Shown: one piece after another, positions 37,039 through 51,099 of the stretch | Layout: each line of letters opens with the position of its first letter | Numbering within the stretch: position 1 is the stretch's first letter | From: Macrobrachium rosenbergii | Taxonomy: Eukaryota > Arthropoda > Malacostraca > Decapoda > Palaemonidae | Assembly (NCBI RefSeq): GCF_040412425.1 | Contig: NC_089743.1 | Location: 90,264,903-90,328,902 of the forward strand | Direction: 5' to 3' | Length of the DNA: 64,000 nt | The notes under the pieces: generated by a model | What the model was told of the DNA's origin: nothing | Seen by the model: the letters and a program-made list of their open reading frames with translations, nothing else | The model's database searches: none | Program-made: the position numbers and the translations under genes

Positions 37039-37144
37039 CTTTCATAAAAAGTGGAGTTCAAAGATAACGATCTATGTCTGTATAAAAGAGAGGGAGGGAG
37101 AGAGAGAGAGATAAACCTTCCATAAAATGGAGAGATCTCTGAGT

Positions 37145-37183
<39 letters not shown>
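36936..37183. repeat. Cluster of (GA)n microsatellites
   Basis: (GA)n at 36936-36963, 37011-37036, 37098-37110 and 37146-37183, separated by short unique pieces. Confidence 0.93.
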
Positions 37184-37184
<1 letters not shown>

Positions 37185-37640
37185 AGCGGGGTGCAGTGTC
37201 CAGTTGAAAGCAAAATACTTCTCGCGACTCTGTAACGACCCCGAATAGATAGTAAGGTAATTACATGCTTGAAGGCACACGGCACTGATTGTGACGCCGG
37301 ATTGAAGCACGCATTGCACCGATCTTGAATTCCACTGGGCCAATAGTGGCATTACACTTTGTCGAGTAACTATAAGATGGAACGAATGAGTTATGAAGGA
37401 AAAAATCGTCAAAAGATTTACTTAGTTTTCGTGAACTAGAAATGTAATGTTGCCTATAAAAGGTGGTCATTCATTTCGGTAGTTGATTGTTACAGGAAAT
37501 TGTTTGAGGTTTGAGTCTTACAGGAATTCTATGAGTATAAGAAAGATTTTTCGAATTAATAAATTGTTGTAATGTAAATGGAATGTACTCATTCTTGCAA
37601 TTTAGGAATGTACTTACCAGCATCGGTACAGGCACAAACG

Positions 37641-37645
<5 letters not shown>
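37184..37645. other. Non-coding, nothing recognised
   Basis: No supported feature. Confidence 0.5.

Positions 37646-37718
<73 letters not shown>
37646..37718. repeat. (TA)n microsatellite
   Basis: Pure TA, about 73 bp, next to the palindromic SINE. Confidence 0.95.
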
Positions 37719-37723
<5 letters not shown>

Positions 37724-37748
37724 TCAACACAATCACGTATGGAACAGA

Positions 37749-38028
37749 AATAAATATCTGACTCATATCAGGATTGAACCCAGGTCTTTCAATTGAAAGG
37801 CAAGGCCGCTGCCCACTAGGCCATACAAGTCATAAAAGAAGTTGGAGCCTGAGTTCTGCCGCTCACAAGGAATTACCTGGGCAAGCTAACATGCTTGCCC
37901 AGGTAATTCCTTGCACGCAGTGGCACTCAGGTTCCAACTTCTTTTGTGACTTGTATGGCCTAGTGGGCAGCGCCCTTGCCTTTCAATTGAAAGACCTGGG
38001 ATCGATCCTGATGTGAGTCAGAAATTTA
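37749..38028 (+). mobile_element. Head-to-head tRNA-derived SINE palindrome
   Basis: Arms of about 136 bp (37749-37885 and 37894-38028) are near-perfect inverted copies with an 8-base spacer. The right arm read forward has TGGCCTAGTGGG (37956-37967), an exact match to the Pol III A box TRGCNNAGYNGG. About 30 bp later GGATCGATCC (37999-38008) is one mismatch from the B box. Between them CTTTCAATTGAAAG could form an anticodon-like stem-loop. The left arm carries the same boxes on the minus strand. Confidence 0.7.
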
Positions 38029-38466
38029 TATATATAATATATATAAAATCCAGCTACTGGTTTTTAGGGATGAGGTTGCTACCCTGACGGCAAACTACTG
38101 CATTCGACAAGCCATCAGGTACATAATCCACAGCTTTGGCTGAGAAGCGAACAATGAAGTTTTTTAGGAACGTGCTCAAAATCTTTTCCAACCTGCGTCT
38201 GTGTGTGTGTTAGTGCGTTTACGTGTTTGTGTTTAAGTCTTTTTATAATTTTTTTCGAGAAGCACAGGCATATAAAAAGTTTTTTCCTCGGGGACGAACT
38301 GTTCAGTAGGCCTTTGTTTTATTTATGAGGCGAAATAAACCCATTTTCCGTTTCCTCTTATTCATCATGCATAATTTAACCATCCCATTAAAATCCAGAT
38401 GACTTGAACTCTTCATTCTTAAGTGCATTGGGGGAAACTTTTTCAAATAACTTCGTGCAGCATCTA
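38029..38466. other. Non-coding, nothing recognised
   Basis: Contains a short TG tract at 38200-38212. Confidence 0.5.
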
Positions 38467-38935
38467 AGCAATAATGAGTTGAGAGAAATTACTTGTAGCC
38501 TATCTAAATGGCGTCTCTGGTACATTTTTAGTTTGATTTATTCGAGTTGGGTATTTGGAAATTTAGATAAAAATTGATTCCTATTGTCAAATGAAAGCAG
38601 TTATTGACAGATAAATTAATGGCCAACTAATTCAGCTGTTAAATATCAGAATAAATGTATCAAACTTCTAATTTCACTTCCCAGCCAACACCGAAGCAAT
38701 AATGAGTTGAGAAGAATTGATTGTAGCCTATCTAAATGGCGTCACTGGTACATTTTTAGAGTGATTTATTCGAGTTGGGTATTTGGAAATTTAGATAAAA
38801 ATTGATTCCTGTTGTCAAATGATAACAGTTATTGACAGATAAATTAACGGCCAATGAATTCAGCTATTAAAATTGCGATAACAGAATAAATGTATTAAAG
38901 TCCTAATTTCATTTTCCAGCCCTCACCGAAGGCTT
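38467..38935. repeat. Two-copy tandem duplication, 227-bp period
   Basis: AAGCAATAATGAGTTGAGA starts at about 38467 and 38694. Both units run through CTATCTAAATGGCGTC, TTCGAGTTGGGTATTTGG and TTATTGACAGATAAATTAA, and end at CCAGCC...CACCGA. They are about 90% identical by eye. Confidence 0.8.
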
Positions 38936-39160
38936 ACCCAGTCTATTCTCTCGATTTCACAAACGTTATCTTTCACCACGTCAACAAAACAGATTCCCAG
39001 AGCGTAATTTTTAAATTCTTTCGGGTTGCCTCTGTTCACCTACACCTCATCATTCAGCGGGGATCTATTTACCTAACCTGATACACTGTTCTTTATCTCA
39101 GGAACATGGATTCCCGTTCTCGGTCGCTCACCCAAAAGTCCTTCGCCTCGCGAAACAGGT
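38936..39160. other. Non-coding spacer
   Basis: Nothing recognised. Confidence 0.5.
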
Positions 39161-39165
39161 TGGGA

Positions 39166-39321
39166 GAAGAAGAAGAAGAAGAAGAAGAAGAAGAGAGGAC
39201 GAACGTAATTGATGGAGGAAGAAGGTGCACAAAGAGAATGATAGAAGAAGACTGCTTCAGAACGATTGGGAAATGATAAACAAGGTGCGTGGAATAACTG
39301 ATAGTCTTGGGGTTATCTAAG

Positions 39322-39388
<67 letters not shown>
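39166..39388. repeat. (AGA)n and (GA)n microsatellites
   Basis: (AGA)n at 39168-39194 and (GA)n at 39324-39388. Confidence 0.93.
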
Positions 39389-39391
<3 letters not shown>

Positions 39392-40592
39392 GGTGTAAGG
39401 TAGTTGAATATATAGACTGAGATTTAGCTGTAGCGTGAGCGCGAACGCAATCTTCCATTATGAATATGCAATATCGTTTCAAATCTAAAAAGAAAATTAA
39501 TCTTGAAACTCTCATCAGTTGAAAATAAACAAAACAAGAGAGCCTGTAACCGACATCTAGGTTATACAAAATTTTTCAGTCGTCCATCGCACAAAAAAGA
39601 AAATCAGAAAGTACTGTAGTTTCATATTGAGTTTTATATCAGTTTTCGTGCTTATTTAGTAAGGGAATGAAAAGTGAAACTTTAATGATTCATTAGAAAA
39701 TTAATTACGTAGAAATTTAATGGGCATATGAAGAGAAAAATAATTATTTGAAAACATTATACGTACGTCCTTTATAAAATAAGATTAGCAATGTTGTACC
39801 TGCCCTCGTATATCTTGGGAGGAACCGAGAGAGCTCTCCCCCACCCATAGGGACATTCAAAGTCGCATCCTTTGAAATATCGATGTATTCTCTTAATATT
39901 CAAACTCCAAACTTCTCCCCCGGGATTATATATCACATGTCATACACCGACGAATCCCACGCGGCGCGGGAAATGAGGAGATACGTGACCCGGAAATTAA
40001 TCTCATAGTATTATAAAGTATTCAGATTCCGACAAATTTATTCAGAGGGTAGAGAAATAGTTACTTCCCATAAATATGGTATATGCCAGCGTTATGATTA
40101 AATAACAGTATCAAAACTGCAATCAGAACACTAAACGGATGCACGTCAGTGATAAGTTGCAATGGCGTCCTTCTAGAACTGGCTTCTACCCAAGCGAATC
40201 AATGAGAGTCTTGCAAATCTACCTCCTCTGAATACACAGTAGCATTTTCTGCCACTTCACGGTGCTATCGTTTATGTCGAAATTTCAATCTACCGTGAAG
40301 AACTTCCGTGTACAGCGTGTGTCCTGTCGTGTTTCTAAATACTTTGAATGTTCGAGGCTGAGTAACGCAAAGAGGGCGGTGTTTTTCGCTTTGGTATGTA
40401 TGAGAAATGTTATTCGTTGAACCTGTATTGCATTTTTTGAAAATAACTCTTACGTTCTTTCTGCTTTCTGGTTTTCAAATGCTAAAGACTTTGCTTCATA
40501 TCAATGCTACGTTGTATTGCCAAGGATGTTATTTTATCAACTGTCCGAAGAAACTTGATATTTCACGATGTTTTGATAATAAGAAAAGTTAT
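39389..40592. other. Non-coding, nothing recognised
   Basis: Contains no supported exon. Confidence 0.5.
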
Positions 40593-40868
40593 TAAAAATT
40601 TAAACACGCTTTTATTAAAATGCAGTAAAAAGTAAAAATTATTTTTGAGACACACCAGGATTTTCTTACAATCAATCATGTCTACAAAAATAAAAGCATG
40701 GGCGCCAAACATGCTACAAGAAACGATTTTTTTATCATTTCCTCCCATGTTGGACGCCCACACTTTTATTTTTGTAGACATGATTGATTGTAAGAAAATC
40801 CTGGTGTGTCTCAAAAAATGATTTTTTTACCTTTTAGTGCATTTTGATAAAAGTGGTTTAAAATTTTT
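40593..40868. mobile_element. Foldback MITE with about 115-bp inverted arms
   Basis: The left arm 40593-40711 and right arm 40748-40868 are inverted copies. The inner 60 bp (AGACACACCAGGATTTTCTT...TGTCTACAAAAATAAAAG) is essentially perfect, and the outer part (TTTAAACACGCTTTTATTAA versus its complement) is less so. The loop is about 36 bp. Non-coding. No convincing target duplication was found. Confidence 0.7.
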
Positions 40869-40977
40869 CCCTATTTTTATTTATTTTACACTGTACTTTT
40901 TCGTCTTAAAAAATTGCAAATGATTTATTATTGTAGTTAACGAAGTTGAACGTGATTTTGTTTAATATCCTGTCGAT

Positions 40978-41072
40978 CCAAAGAAGGTTTGAAAATCCGT
41001 AGAGTTATTAATTCATTCTACCAAGTCAAAGAAGGTATGAAAAATCCGAAGAGTTATTCATTTCATACAAAC
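40978..41072. repeat. Two-copy tandem duplication, about 54 bp
   Basis: CAAAGAAGGTTTGAAAATCC...GAGTTATTAATTCAT is repeated as CAAAGAAGGTATGAAAAATCC...GAGTTATTCATTTCAT. Confidence 0.6.
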
Positions 41073-41089
41073 GCTGAGATACTGGGAGA

Positions 41090-41240
41090 GGTCACTGTAG
41101 GGTCGCTAGAGGTCACTGCTGACCCACTGATCATGTAAGGTTGTATTGTCACTGGGATTGAGTAACCATGCAAAATTTCAAGTCCATCGGACGGAGGGAA
41201 CAGGTCGAAAATTGGGTTACAAGATTTGACCCAAACAGAC
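41090..41240 (+). repeat. Dispersed repeat ending in ACAG units
   Basis: Contains AAAATTTCAAGTCCATCGGA and AGGTCGAAAATTGGGTTACA and ends in AAACAGACAGACAAAAG. The short tetranucleotide tail suggests the 3' end of a retroposon. I recognise it from memory as dispersed in decapods. Confidence 0.45.
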
Positions 41241-42404
41241 AGACAAAAGAGCAAGCCAAATAAAAGCGTATAAAAGACGGTTGGTATCCAGGGCGCAATA
41301 AAAATAACATTAGGAGGAGTTATTCTAAATGTAAAATATAAAGATTGTAAAACTAATACTAAACTGACTGAAGTACAAAAAAAAAAAAGTTGTGCTTTAG
41401 TTAAGTACAGAAAAGTTGTTGCGAATGCAGTTCTGTAAAAGAATATAGATCCCAAAACGCAAAATGTCCGAGAAAATGTTCATATAAAGATTGTATGAAA
41501 TTTTAGTCTAAATTCTGGCCAAAAACTTATTTTTCTTATTTTTTCTCTGTAATAACTGAAAATAATCCAATAATGAGGTTTCACAATCATCTGAAAAGTA
41601 TTTGTATCTATACATTATTGAAGTGAAGATTAAAAATGATTAGTACATTTGGTGTAACAAGGAAAATAATTTTATCAGACAATGCTTAAATTTCATTTTG
41701 CATTAACTTTATAAGTATTTCACATAATGCTCTATGTACGAATAAAGTTCATATTTATAATTCAGGCGATTTGTATTGTGCATAAAAAAATGCTTCTATT
41801 GACTTTTTACGTCCAAGTTCCACCACTAATCTTGAGCAATACGGAAAACGCTTCACAATACTATTTGTTTTTTGAACCCGGTCTCATCTGACAGCCTAAC
41901 GCTTTTTGCTCCCATAATGCGTTGCCATACTTGAAACTGCTTTTAAAATAAGCGCCTGGTTGCGGAGAAAGCAGGCGTCAGGTGTTGTATATTAAAATGG
42001 GCGAACCGGGTATGCTTGGTATCTCTTCTAGAACGTCAATCTCTTACAGTGAAGCCAAGTTTTTTTTTTTTTTTCTTCTTCTGCCTGTTAATGATGCCTT
42101 CATTTTTTTTTCTTTAATTCCGCGTTTGTTGTGGAGCTTTGCAATTTTTGGTGAATTCCAAGAGCTTTTCCTTTAGAAAATTATCGTAGTAGTTTTGTGG
42201 GCGGTCGAATACCTGCTCCCGACTTCAATCGACGGGCCTGCGGGAATACAAGTTGGTTTTGCTTGCGGGGCAAAATAGACAGCTGTTTTTGGCGGCTCTC
42301 TCTACAGGGTACAAGCTTAATTTGAATGCATTAAGCCAGTGGTTTCAATGATTTTTCTTTTTTTTCCCCGATCTAGTGCTACGATGAGACCTTATTCTAA
42401 AGGT
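41241..42404. other. Non-coding, nothing recognised
   Basis: No supported exon. CAGTGGTTTCAA at 42339 is hAT-end-like but isolated. Confidence 0.5.
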
Positions 42405-42880
42405 GTACTGTAATAACAAAATTAAATATTATTACATTTAACGGTAGAGAATGAATCAGATAAAATCGTATGTAAAATAAATCAAAGATAGAAAGATGCA
42501 TGAAAAAATAATAATCTTTGCAAATATCGTATGAAGAACGCTGTCTACACAAACAATTATAAGTGAAGAGACGAAGTGACAAAAAAAAAATTGTACAGAA
42601 AAAAAATACCAATTGGTTTAGCACCTCAAAAAAGGGTTAGACTCACAGTGGACGCAGGGTATTTGAAATTCAAATAGCCTAGCAATTCAATTGCATCGAA
42701 GCAATTCTCTCTCTCTCTCTCTCTCTCAGTAGCCATATAAATCTTCGTGTTTAGTGACCATTTGTATTCCTTCAATTAGATTTTGGCTGATTGTTACCTC
42801 TCCTTCTAAAGCGCCACCCTCCATTAGCAATGTCCATCTCTGGAAATTTTATTCGTTTATGACTTTCTTTTAACTTTTAA
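42405..42880 (+). repeat. Segmental repeat A-B, first copy
   Basis: Part A (42405-42640) and part B (42640-42880) match 43765-43965 and 43965-44190 in the same order, e.g. AGCAATTCAATTGCATCGAA, TCTTCGTGTTTAG and TCAATTAGATTTTGGCTGATT. A (TC)n lies inside at 42707-42727. Confidence 0.65.
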
Positions 42881-43156
42881 AGACAAAAAAACACAGTTTT
42901 TTCTTTTTAAGAATGATCATTCAACTGGTCTTTTTACCTGCACGGCGTAGATGACAGGGCTTACTTTGTAAGCAAAAGGGCACGCGTACTGTACATGATT
43001 TGCTGTTAGACGCAGGCAAGGTGTTTGGCTCAGTAAATGACACCAACGCAATTTGATAAAATTGCCCCCCCCCCTCCCAAGAAAAAATAAGCCAGTTGAT
43101 TTGTACACTTCTTTAAAAATATTTAAACCAAAAGTGAAGAGTTCTACTAATGGAAA

Positions 43157-43385
43157 AATTTGATATTTGAGGTGTTAAACCCACTGGAAGTTTTTCTATG
43201 AAGAAATTTTTAGTCAGTTTATTCTCTTCATTTAGAATTGTTTGTGTAGACAGTGTCCCTCATTTTATATTTGCTAAGAATATTTATTATTCCTGATGTA
43301 TACAATCCTATATTTCTCTTATTATATTTCGTTTATTTTTTATCGTTAAGAGTAATAATACCTAATTCTTCTTATAGTAAATATT
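43157..43385 (-). repeat. Segmental repeat A, inverted copy
   Basis: The reverse complement matches 43760-43957: AGGTGTTAAACCCACTGGAA, TTTAGTCAGTTTATTCTC, TTTGTGTAGACAGTGT and ATTATTCCTGATGTATAC correspond in order. With that copy it forms a hairpin whose loop is 43386-43759. Confidence 0.65.
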
Positions 43386-43764
43386 TCTGTACTGTCGAAT
43401 GGGATGATTAAGGAGGCATTCCATCTCAAGTGCTGCTCTGCGCTTTTATAAATGATTTGCTTCTAAAACTGGAAAGTAGTGGTCTCGAATGATTTGTTGA
43501 AATGGGTAATCTTATATAACTGATACAATAAGAGTTGAGATAATCTCTTTTTTTGGTTTATGCAAAGAATATTTCATTTTGTATCAATATAAGAAATATA
43601 ATTAGAAAATGTGTTGCAGAAATTTGCACGGTCATTTATTTGAAAAACGCCAACACGTGTGGATTAAATTGCTTTCTCTTCGTTTCAGCATTTCTTCTTA
43701 GCGGATCTGATGTTTCAGTGGGTTTCCGTGCCGACTTTAAATATTTTCTAAATATTTGCTATAA

Positions 43765-44190
43765 TAAGAGAATTAGGCATTACTACACTTAACGATAAAG
43801 AATAGAGGAAATATAATAAAAGAAATATAGAATTGTATGCATCAGGAATAATATTCTTAGCAAACATAAAATGAACAACACTGTCTGCACAAACATTTCT
43901 GAATGAAGAGATAAACTGACTAAAAAAACTTCCAGTGGGTTTAGCACCTCAAATTGGCCGAGACTCACAACAGACGAAAGATCTTTGCAATTCAAATTGC
44001 TCAGCAATTCAATTGCATCGAAGCAATCCTCTCTATTCGCTCTCTCTTTCTCTCGCAGCCGTATAAGTCTTCGTGTTTGGAAATAATTTTTATTCATTCA
44101 ATTAGATTCTCGCTGATTGTTGCATCTGCTTCTGAAACACCGATCTCTATTAGGAATGTCCATTCTGGGGAATTTTATTAGTTTATTACT
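43765..44190 (+). repeat. Segmental repeat A-B, second copy
   Basis: Direct copy of 42405-42880 and, over part A, inverted copy of 43157-43385. Confidence 0.65.
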
Positions 44191-44436
44191 CTTTTTTTAT
44201 ACTTTCATTCTACCCTTTTAGTGTGATAATGGTGGCAGATTCTTTAGAAGTGTCAGTTTAGGAGTATATGGCTTTTTAAATTCCTCTTTTGTGTTGAAAT
44301 GCAATCAGGTCTTCTGTACATAAAGCAATGAGAAATCATCTCAGCCATTCTTGCATCAGCTGCTGTGATCATTCTCATGAGCTTCGTGACTTATGACAAC
44401 GGAATCTCTGAGTAAAGCATCTGAGTATCAGTAATG
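44191..44436. other. Non-coding spacer
   Basis: Nothing recognised. Confidence 0.5.
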
Positions 44437-44998
44437 TGATGAAAGCCACTTCCTGTACTGTTGATTAAAGGTCGCTCCTGGACGATTCAGTTTTTCGTTG
44501 AATTCTGTGAACCTGCATTGGGTGTGTAATAGCAAGTGACACCTACCTTTTTTACCCTAAATTCACAGCACATTTTTTTATGAAAGTCACATCGTTTAAT
44601 ATTGATTAAAGGTCGCTCCTGGACGATTCAGGTTTTCGTTGAATTCTGTGCACATGCACTGAGTGTGTAATAGCAAGTGACACCTACCTTTTTTACCCTA
44701 AATTCACAGCACATTTTTAGATGAAAGTCATATCGTTTAATATTGATTAAAGGTCGCTCCTGGACGATTCAGTTTTTCGCTGAATTCTGTGCACATGCAC
44801 TGGGTGTGTAATGGCAAGTGACACCTACCTTTTTTACCCTAAATTCACAGCACATTTTTTTATCAAAGTCACATCGTTTAATGTTGATTAAAGGTCGCTC
44901 CTGGACGATTCAGTTTTCGTTGAATTCTGTGCACATGCACTGGGTGTGTAATAGCAAGTGACACCTACCTTTTTTACCCTAAATTCACAGCACATTTC
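44437..44998. repeat. Four-copy satellite with an exact 141-bp period
   Basis: TTGATTAAAGGTCGCTCCTG starts at 44461, 44602, 44743 and 44884, exactly 141 bp apart apart from one or two compensating indels. Each unit includes GGACGATTCAG, GAATTCTGTGCACATGCACT, GTGTAATAGCAAGTGACACC and TTCACAGCACATTT. The last unit stops at about 44998, and a diverged partial unit precedes the first. Confidence 0.9.
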
Positions 44999-45818
<820 letters not shown>

Positions 45819-46170
45819 AGGCCTTCAGCATGCAACCTTCACGCCGGCTTTCAGCTTTGAAAGGTGGTAGAACCTGTCGCTACTTCTCTTTCACCACCGA
45901 TAGCACTGAAATATGGCTGGGATGCGATAGTACGGTCATCTAGTCGATTTGCTACAGTCTAGGTGTGAGTAATTACTCTCTCGACTAGTCAGCTTCCTAT
46001 CTAGATCTTTCGGCCTTTGGCCTCGTAACGATGTGGATATGAAGGTTAATTAGGTTTAGGGTGAAAAAAAGCTACGATGTAATCTATCGCATGAAATTAG
46101 GTTCTCTAACAATATCTCATGAGTATTTGCGAGGCCATTGCCTCCTCGATAAGAACTCGTCTCCTAACCC

Positions 46171-46260
46171 AGTGGTTTCCAACCTTGTGGGCGCCCCCCT
46201 CTGGGGAGCTCGAAGGGCTGCCCGGGGGGAGGCGCAAATGCTTGATGAAAGGGATAATTA
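46171..46260 (+). mobile_element. Possible hAT (Charlie-like) terminus
   Basis: CAGTGGTTTCCAACC followed by TTGTGGGCGCCCCCC resembles the CAGTGGTTCTCAACC ends of hAT-Charlie elements. No matching right end or 8-bp duplication was found, so it may be a fragment. Confidence 0.35.
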
Positions 46261-48242
46261 TATCTGAAAACTATTAATTATGATGGAATTCAGAATTTCA
46301 AAACACTGAGAAAATATTTCAGATATAAATATGAAATTTAGTTGTCTAAATATATAAACTATTTGAAATTCTGTATTAAGGAATTAATTATTAAACAATT
46401 ATAAAAGATAACGAAAGTAACGTTTTGCAAATATGAAAACTGTACTGATTACACTGTCATCAGTATACAGTTTTCATATTAGGACCTAACCGGTGTCTTT
46501 GTTGACCTTGCTCTTGGTAGGAATGGCTTTCAATATCTGAGGTTTTGCTTCGCATCGTTTTATATTTTTCAAAACGTGAGGCTTCGGGACAAACCCCATT
46601 TTCATACCTATTTGTTGGCTTCCAATTAAGAGCGTATCTGTTTAACGTCTGCCCGTCTCTGTTTTAATTGTAAGGCGTTGACAAATCCAGATCTCCATTC
46701 TCGATCAGACAGTCATGTTTTTCTATGCCACTCATATCAGTAAATAACTTTCCCCTCTGCGTATAACAGATACCGCGTCATCTACGGACGTTCCCAGAGT
46801 TACATTTCCTTTATTGGTTTAAGAGACGGAAGTCATCGACATCTGGTTCGAGCATATTCCCCAAGGTTTCTCTGCGCTCTGGGAGGCGGTGTCTTCCTAG
46901 CAGTCTCATTTTTTTTTTTTTTTCCACTGCTACGTGAAAATGAAGTAATGAAAGAACTAAATACAATCATTTGCGTTTTGGCCTCGTGAAGTTTTACAAG
47001 TAATGTAGGAGTTGAGTTTTCTTTCCAAATAAGAGACTCAAGAGATTTGTATGGAAGGGTGAAAGGTTGTATAGCATAGCATTGGAGCTAGCTGGTGACA
47101 GTTAAAATAAGTTACACTGAAGAAGGAAAATTTTCGGAATTTTTTTGTAACTAGGATGTAGGACACCACCGGGATGAATATTTTCTCCACGAGTAAATGT
47201 TATGGCCGACAACAGAATGAATGATAAGGAGAATTATACTGAAGAAACTATAAAGGCGAGAGAGATTTTAACGGGTGTAGTGAAGTAGGAAGATTGTAAG
47301 AATTTTGTTGAGGCAGATCTATTTTTGAAATGCGGAAAATGAATAAGTGCGAAATGAAAGCTGCAGGGTGCCGAAAAGGTGTTGCAAGAAATTTTTCGTA
47401 CCGTTTACAGTGAGCCACCTAAAGCTCGGTGTTAGTGGACTCCCCCAAGTAGAAATGGGAGAGAAAATATATTAACTTTCTACTGAATTGGGTCTAGTAA
47501 TAGAAGGAATATTATTATGGCATATATGTTTATTTTGCCTTTTGATTTTTTCATCACCTTCCCTCTGCCATATAGGACGACAAATGTTGAAGAAAAAATG
47601 TGGATAGTATACATTTTGATAAAATGAAAAATTTCCTATGCGTTATAACTGTAACCTGTAATTAAAGAATAACAGTTCTGTTAAAATAACAAATATTAAT
47701 GACAATAAAATTAAACAACGTTGATAATATACTATTAAGAAGAGATCATTTTAATGTACAAAACATTGACAATGAAAATTATTATAATTAATCATTTTGA
47801 TATTAGTAATATCCTTCTTGATGTTATTACGGTTTTGTGTTAATGTTCTTCTAGTTAAGCATCATAAGGAAGTGAAATCTTATCAACAAATTACCAGCCA
47901 TTCCTGGGGAGAAGATGTACGAACTTCTACCCATAAAACGCGCGAAAAATGAATCTGGTTTTTTGAAACCTCTTTCTTATCAGCGAGCAGAATTTCCCAC
48001 TGAGGTCGCAGTGGGAGAGAACTCAATATTTTTCCAAGACAACTTCTTGTTGACATAAAAGGGAAATGGAACGGCGTAACAGTAAACAGTATATAAAGAA
48101 TACAAATGAGAGCGTCTGATAACACAGGTTGTATTGGATGAGGGCTAACTCTGGGTAACTCGTGAACTTTCCTTATCAGGATTTACGGTTTTCCGCGCGA
48201 ACTGTGCAGGGGAATAAGCTGCTTTGAAACATGAGCAATTGG
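46261..48242. other. Gene-poor, nothing recognised
   Basis: Mostly unique AT-rich sequence, with a (T)n run at 46912-46923. 47150-47480 is purine-rich with gene-like short frames but no motif that I can name. Confidence 0.5.
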
Positions 48243-49290
<1,048 letters not shown>

Positions 49291-49437
49291 AGTATACGTT
49301 TTTTCTCATTATTTGGATATTGATTTTTTTCGCAAATAAAGATAAATTATATTGTCCCTCTTTCTAAAATTTAACGCCGTTCAATTTAGAATCAGAGAAC
49401 ATAATTTACGATATGATTTTTTATATAAATAAATTTT

Positions 49438-49474
<37 letters not shown>

Positions 49475-49485
49475 TTGTGTTAATT

Positions 49486-49520
<35 letters not shown>

Positions 49521-50110
49521 CCTTCTTTCTAAAATTTAAGGTTTTGACCTAATTCTCAAACAAAAAATGTGTTCAGGCATCAAAGTTTTCCTTTGACCAC
49601 TTTTACAAAAGACTTGATATTGTGTTCATTGTTCTTTACGTTCTTTTGTGTTTATTGTTCTTTACGTTCTTTAGTTATTAAGTAATAGAGGGATAGGGAA
49701 CTTGACAATATAAAATCACTAATGTCATTGCGATAGTGAGTTTCATCGTTTATCCAGATTCAGTATAGAATATTAAAACAACCGATTAAGAGGATTGTCT
49801 GTACAATAAAACGATCTAGGTATCCTCATTTTTCTTGTGCGTAACGAACTCCACGTTTTCTCTCGTCGTCGTCCAGCCCGGACCCACGTCTTTCTCAACG
49901 GTGGCCAGTGCAAAAGAAGTCAGAATGAAGGTTAATTTTGGTTCGACCTTCAGGATGGATCTTAACGTCCTCAGCGACAGGACTTGCAGTCTGGTCACTC
50001 TCCATAACTTCATTTCTGATAGGATACAATCGTAAAAGTTAATACCGGATGTGGGTACAATTAAAATTAAAATCCTTTATCATAGCTACTTGCTAAGTTA
50101 TGTCTCTTGT
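49291..50110. other. Non-coding with short microsatellites
   Basis: (TA)n(TG)n at 49438-49475 and (GA)n at 49492-49516. TTGTTCTTTACGTTCTTT occurs twice in tandem at about 49628-49671. Confidence 0.55.
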
Positions 50111-50480
<370 letters not shown>

Positions 50481-50979
50481 TTACCTCAGCATCAACGACG
50501 GTAATAATTCCACTTGCATGAGGAAACTTAATTCTCCTCAGAAAAACAAACTCGTTCTGGTGAAGATTATCATTCATAACAACGACCCAAATCATGTCTA
50601 TAAACAACCGTCCCAGCATCCTGCTTTAGCTGCGACAAAAGCACAACGCAAAAAAAAATCTTCCATTTTTGATTGGCTAATAATGGCAATTTGATTTAAT
50701 CAGGAGAGTGCTTGAAGAGTCAACGCTTGAAACTTGATGACTTCCTTCTTTTTTTTTTTATTTCTTCTCTTTCTTCTCTCGCCCTTTTTGTTGCGAGTAA
50801 TAACTGAAAGCAACTGTGTCACGGGGTGTAGAATAACGGTTAAGGCAAGCATGAGTTAATGCAGTTACTTGGTATTAACTGTTTATTATTGACAGGTGTT
50901 TTGAAAAAAAAGAAATGAACAACACTTACGCTCACGTACACATACGCACACGTATACACACGTACATACAAATATATAT

Positions 50980-50980
<1 letters not shown>
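50481..50980. other. Non-coding, nothing recognised
   Basis: No supported feature. Confidence 0.5.

Positions 50981-50984
<4 letters not shown>

Positions 50985-51058
<74 letters not shown>
50985..51058. repeat. (TA)n(TG)n microsatellite
   Basis: TA to about 51036, then TG to 51058. Confidence 0.95.
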
Positions 51059-51067
<9 letters not shown>

Positions 51068-51099
51068 TATATGTGAAATTTTTATCACACCGTGATTTA

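Noticed and set aside
37002..37412. Ser/Leu-repeat frame of 136 residues
   Set aside because: Driven by (GA/TC)n tracts, with no conserved motif outside them. The same holds for 31.1, 39.1 and 45.5 kb.
42330..42360. CAGTGGTTTCAA as a hAT terminus
   Set aside because: The match to hAT ends stops after 12 bases, and no partner end was found.
44437..44998. CRISPR-like array
   Set aside because: The 141-bp units are identical throughout, with no short repeat plus variable spacer pattern, and the genome is eukaryotic.
47150..47480. Possible LINE remnant in purine-rich sequence
   Set aside because: Short lysine/glutamate-rich frames hint at a retroelement, but no RT or endonuclease motif could be read.
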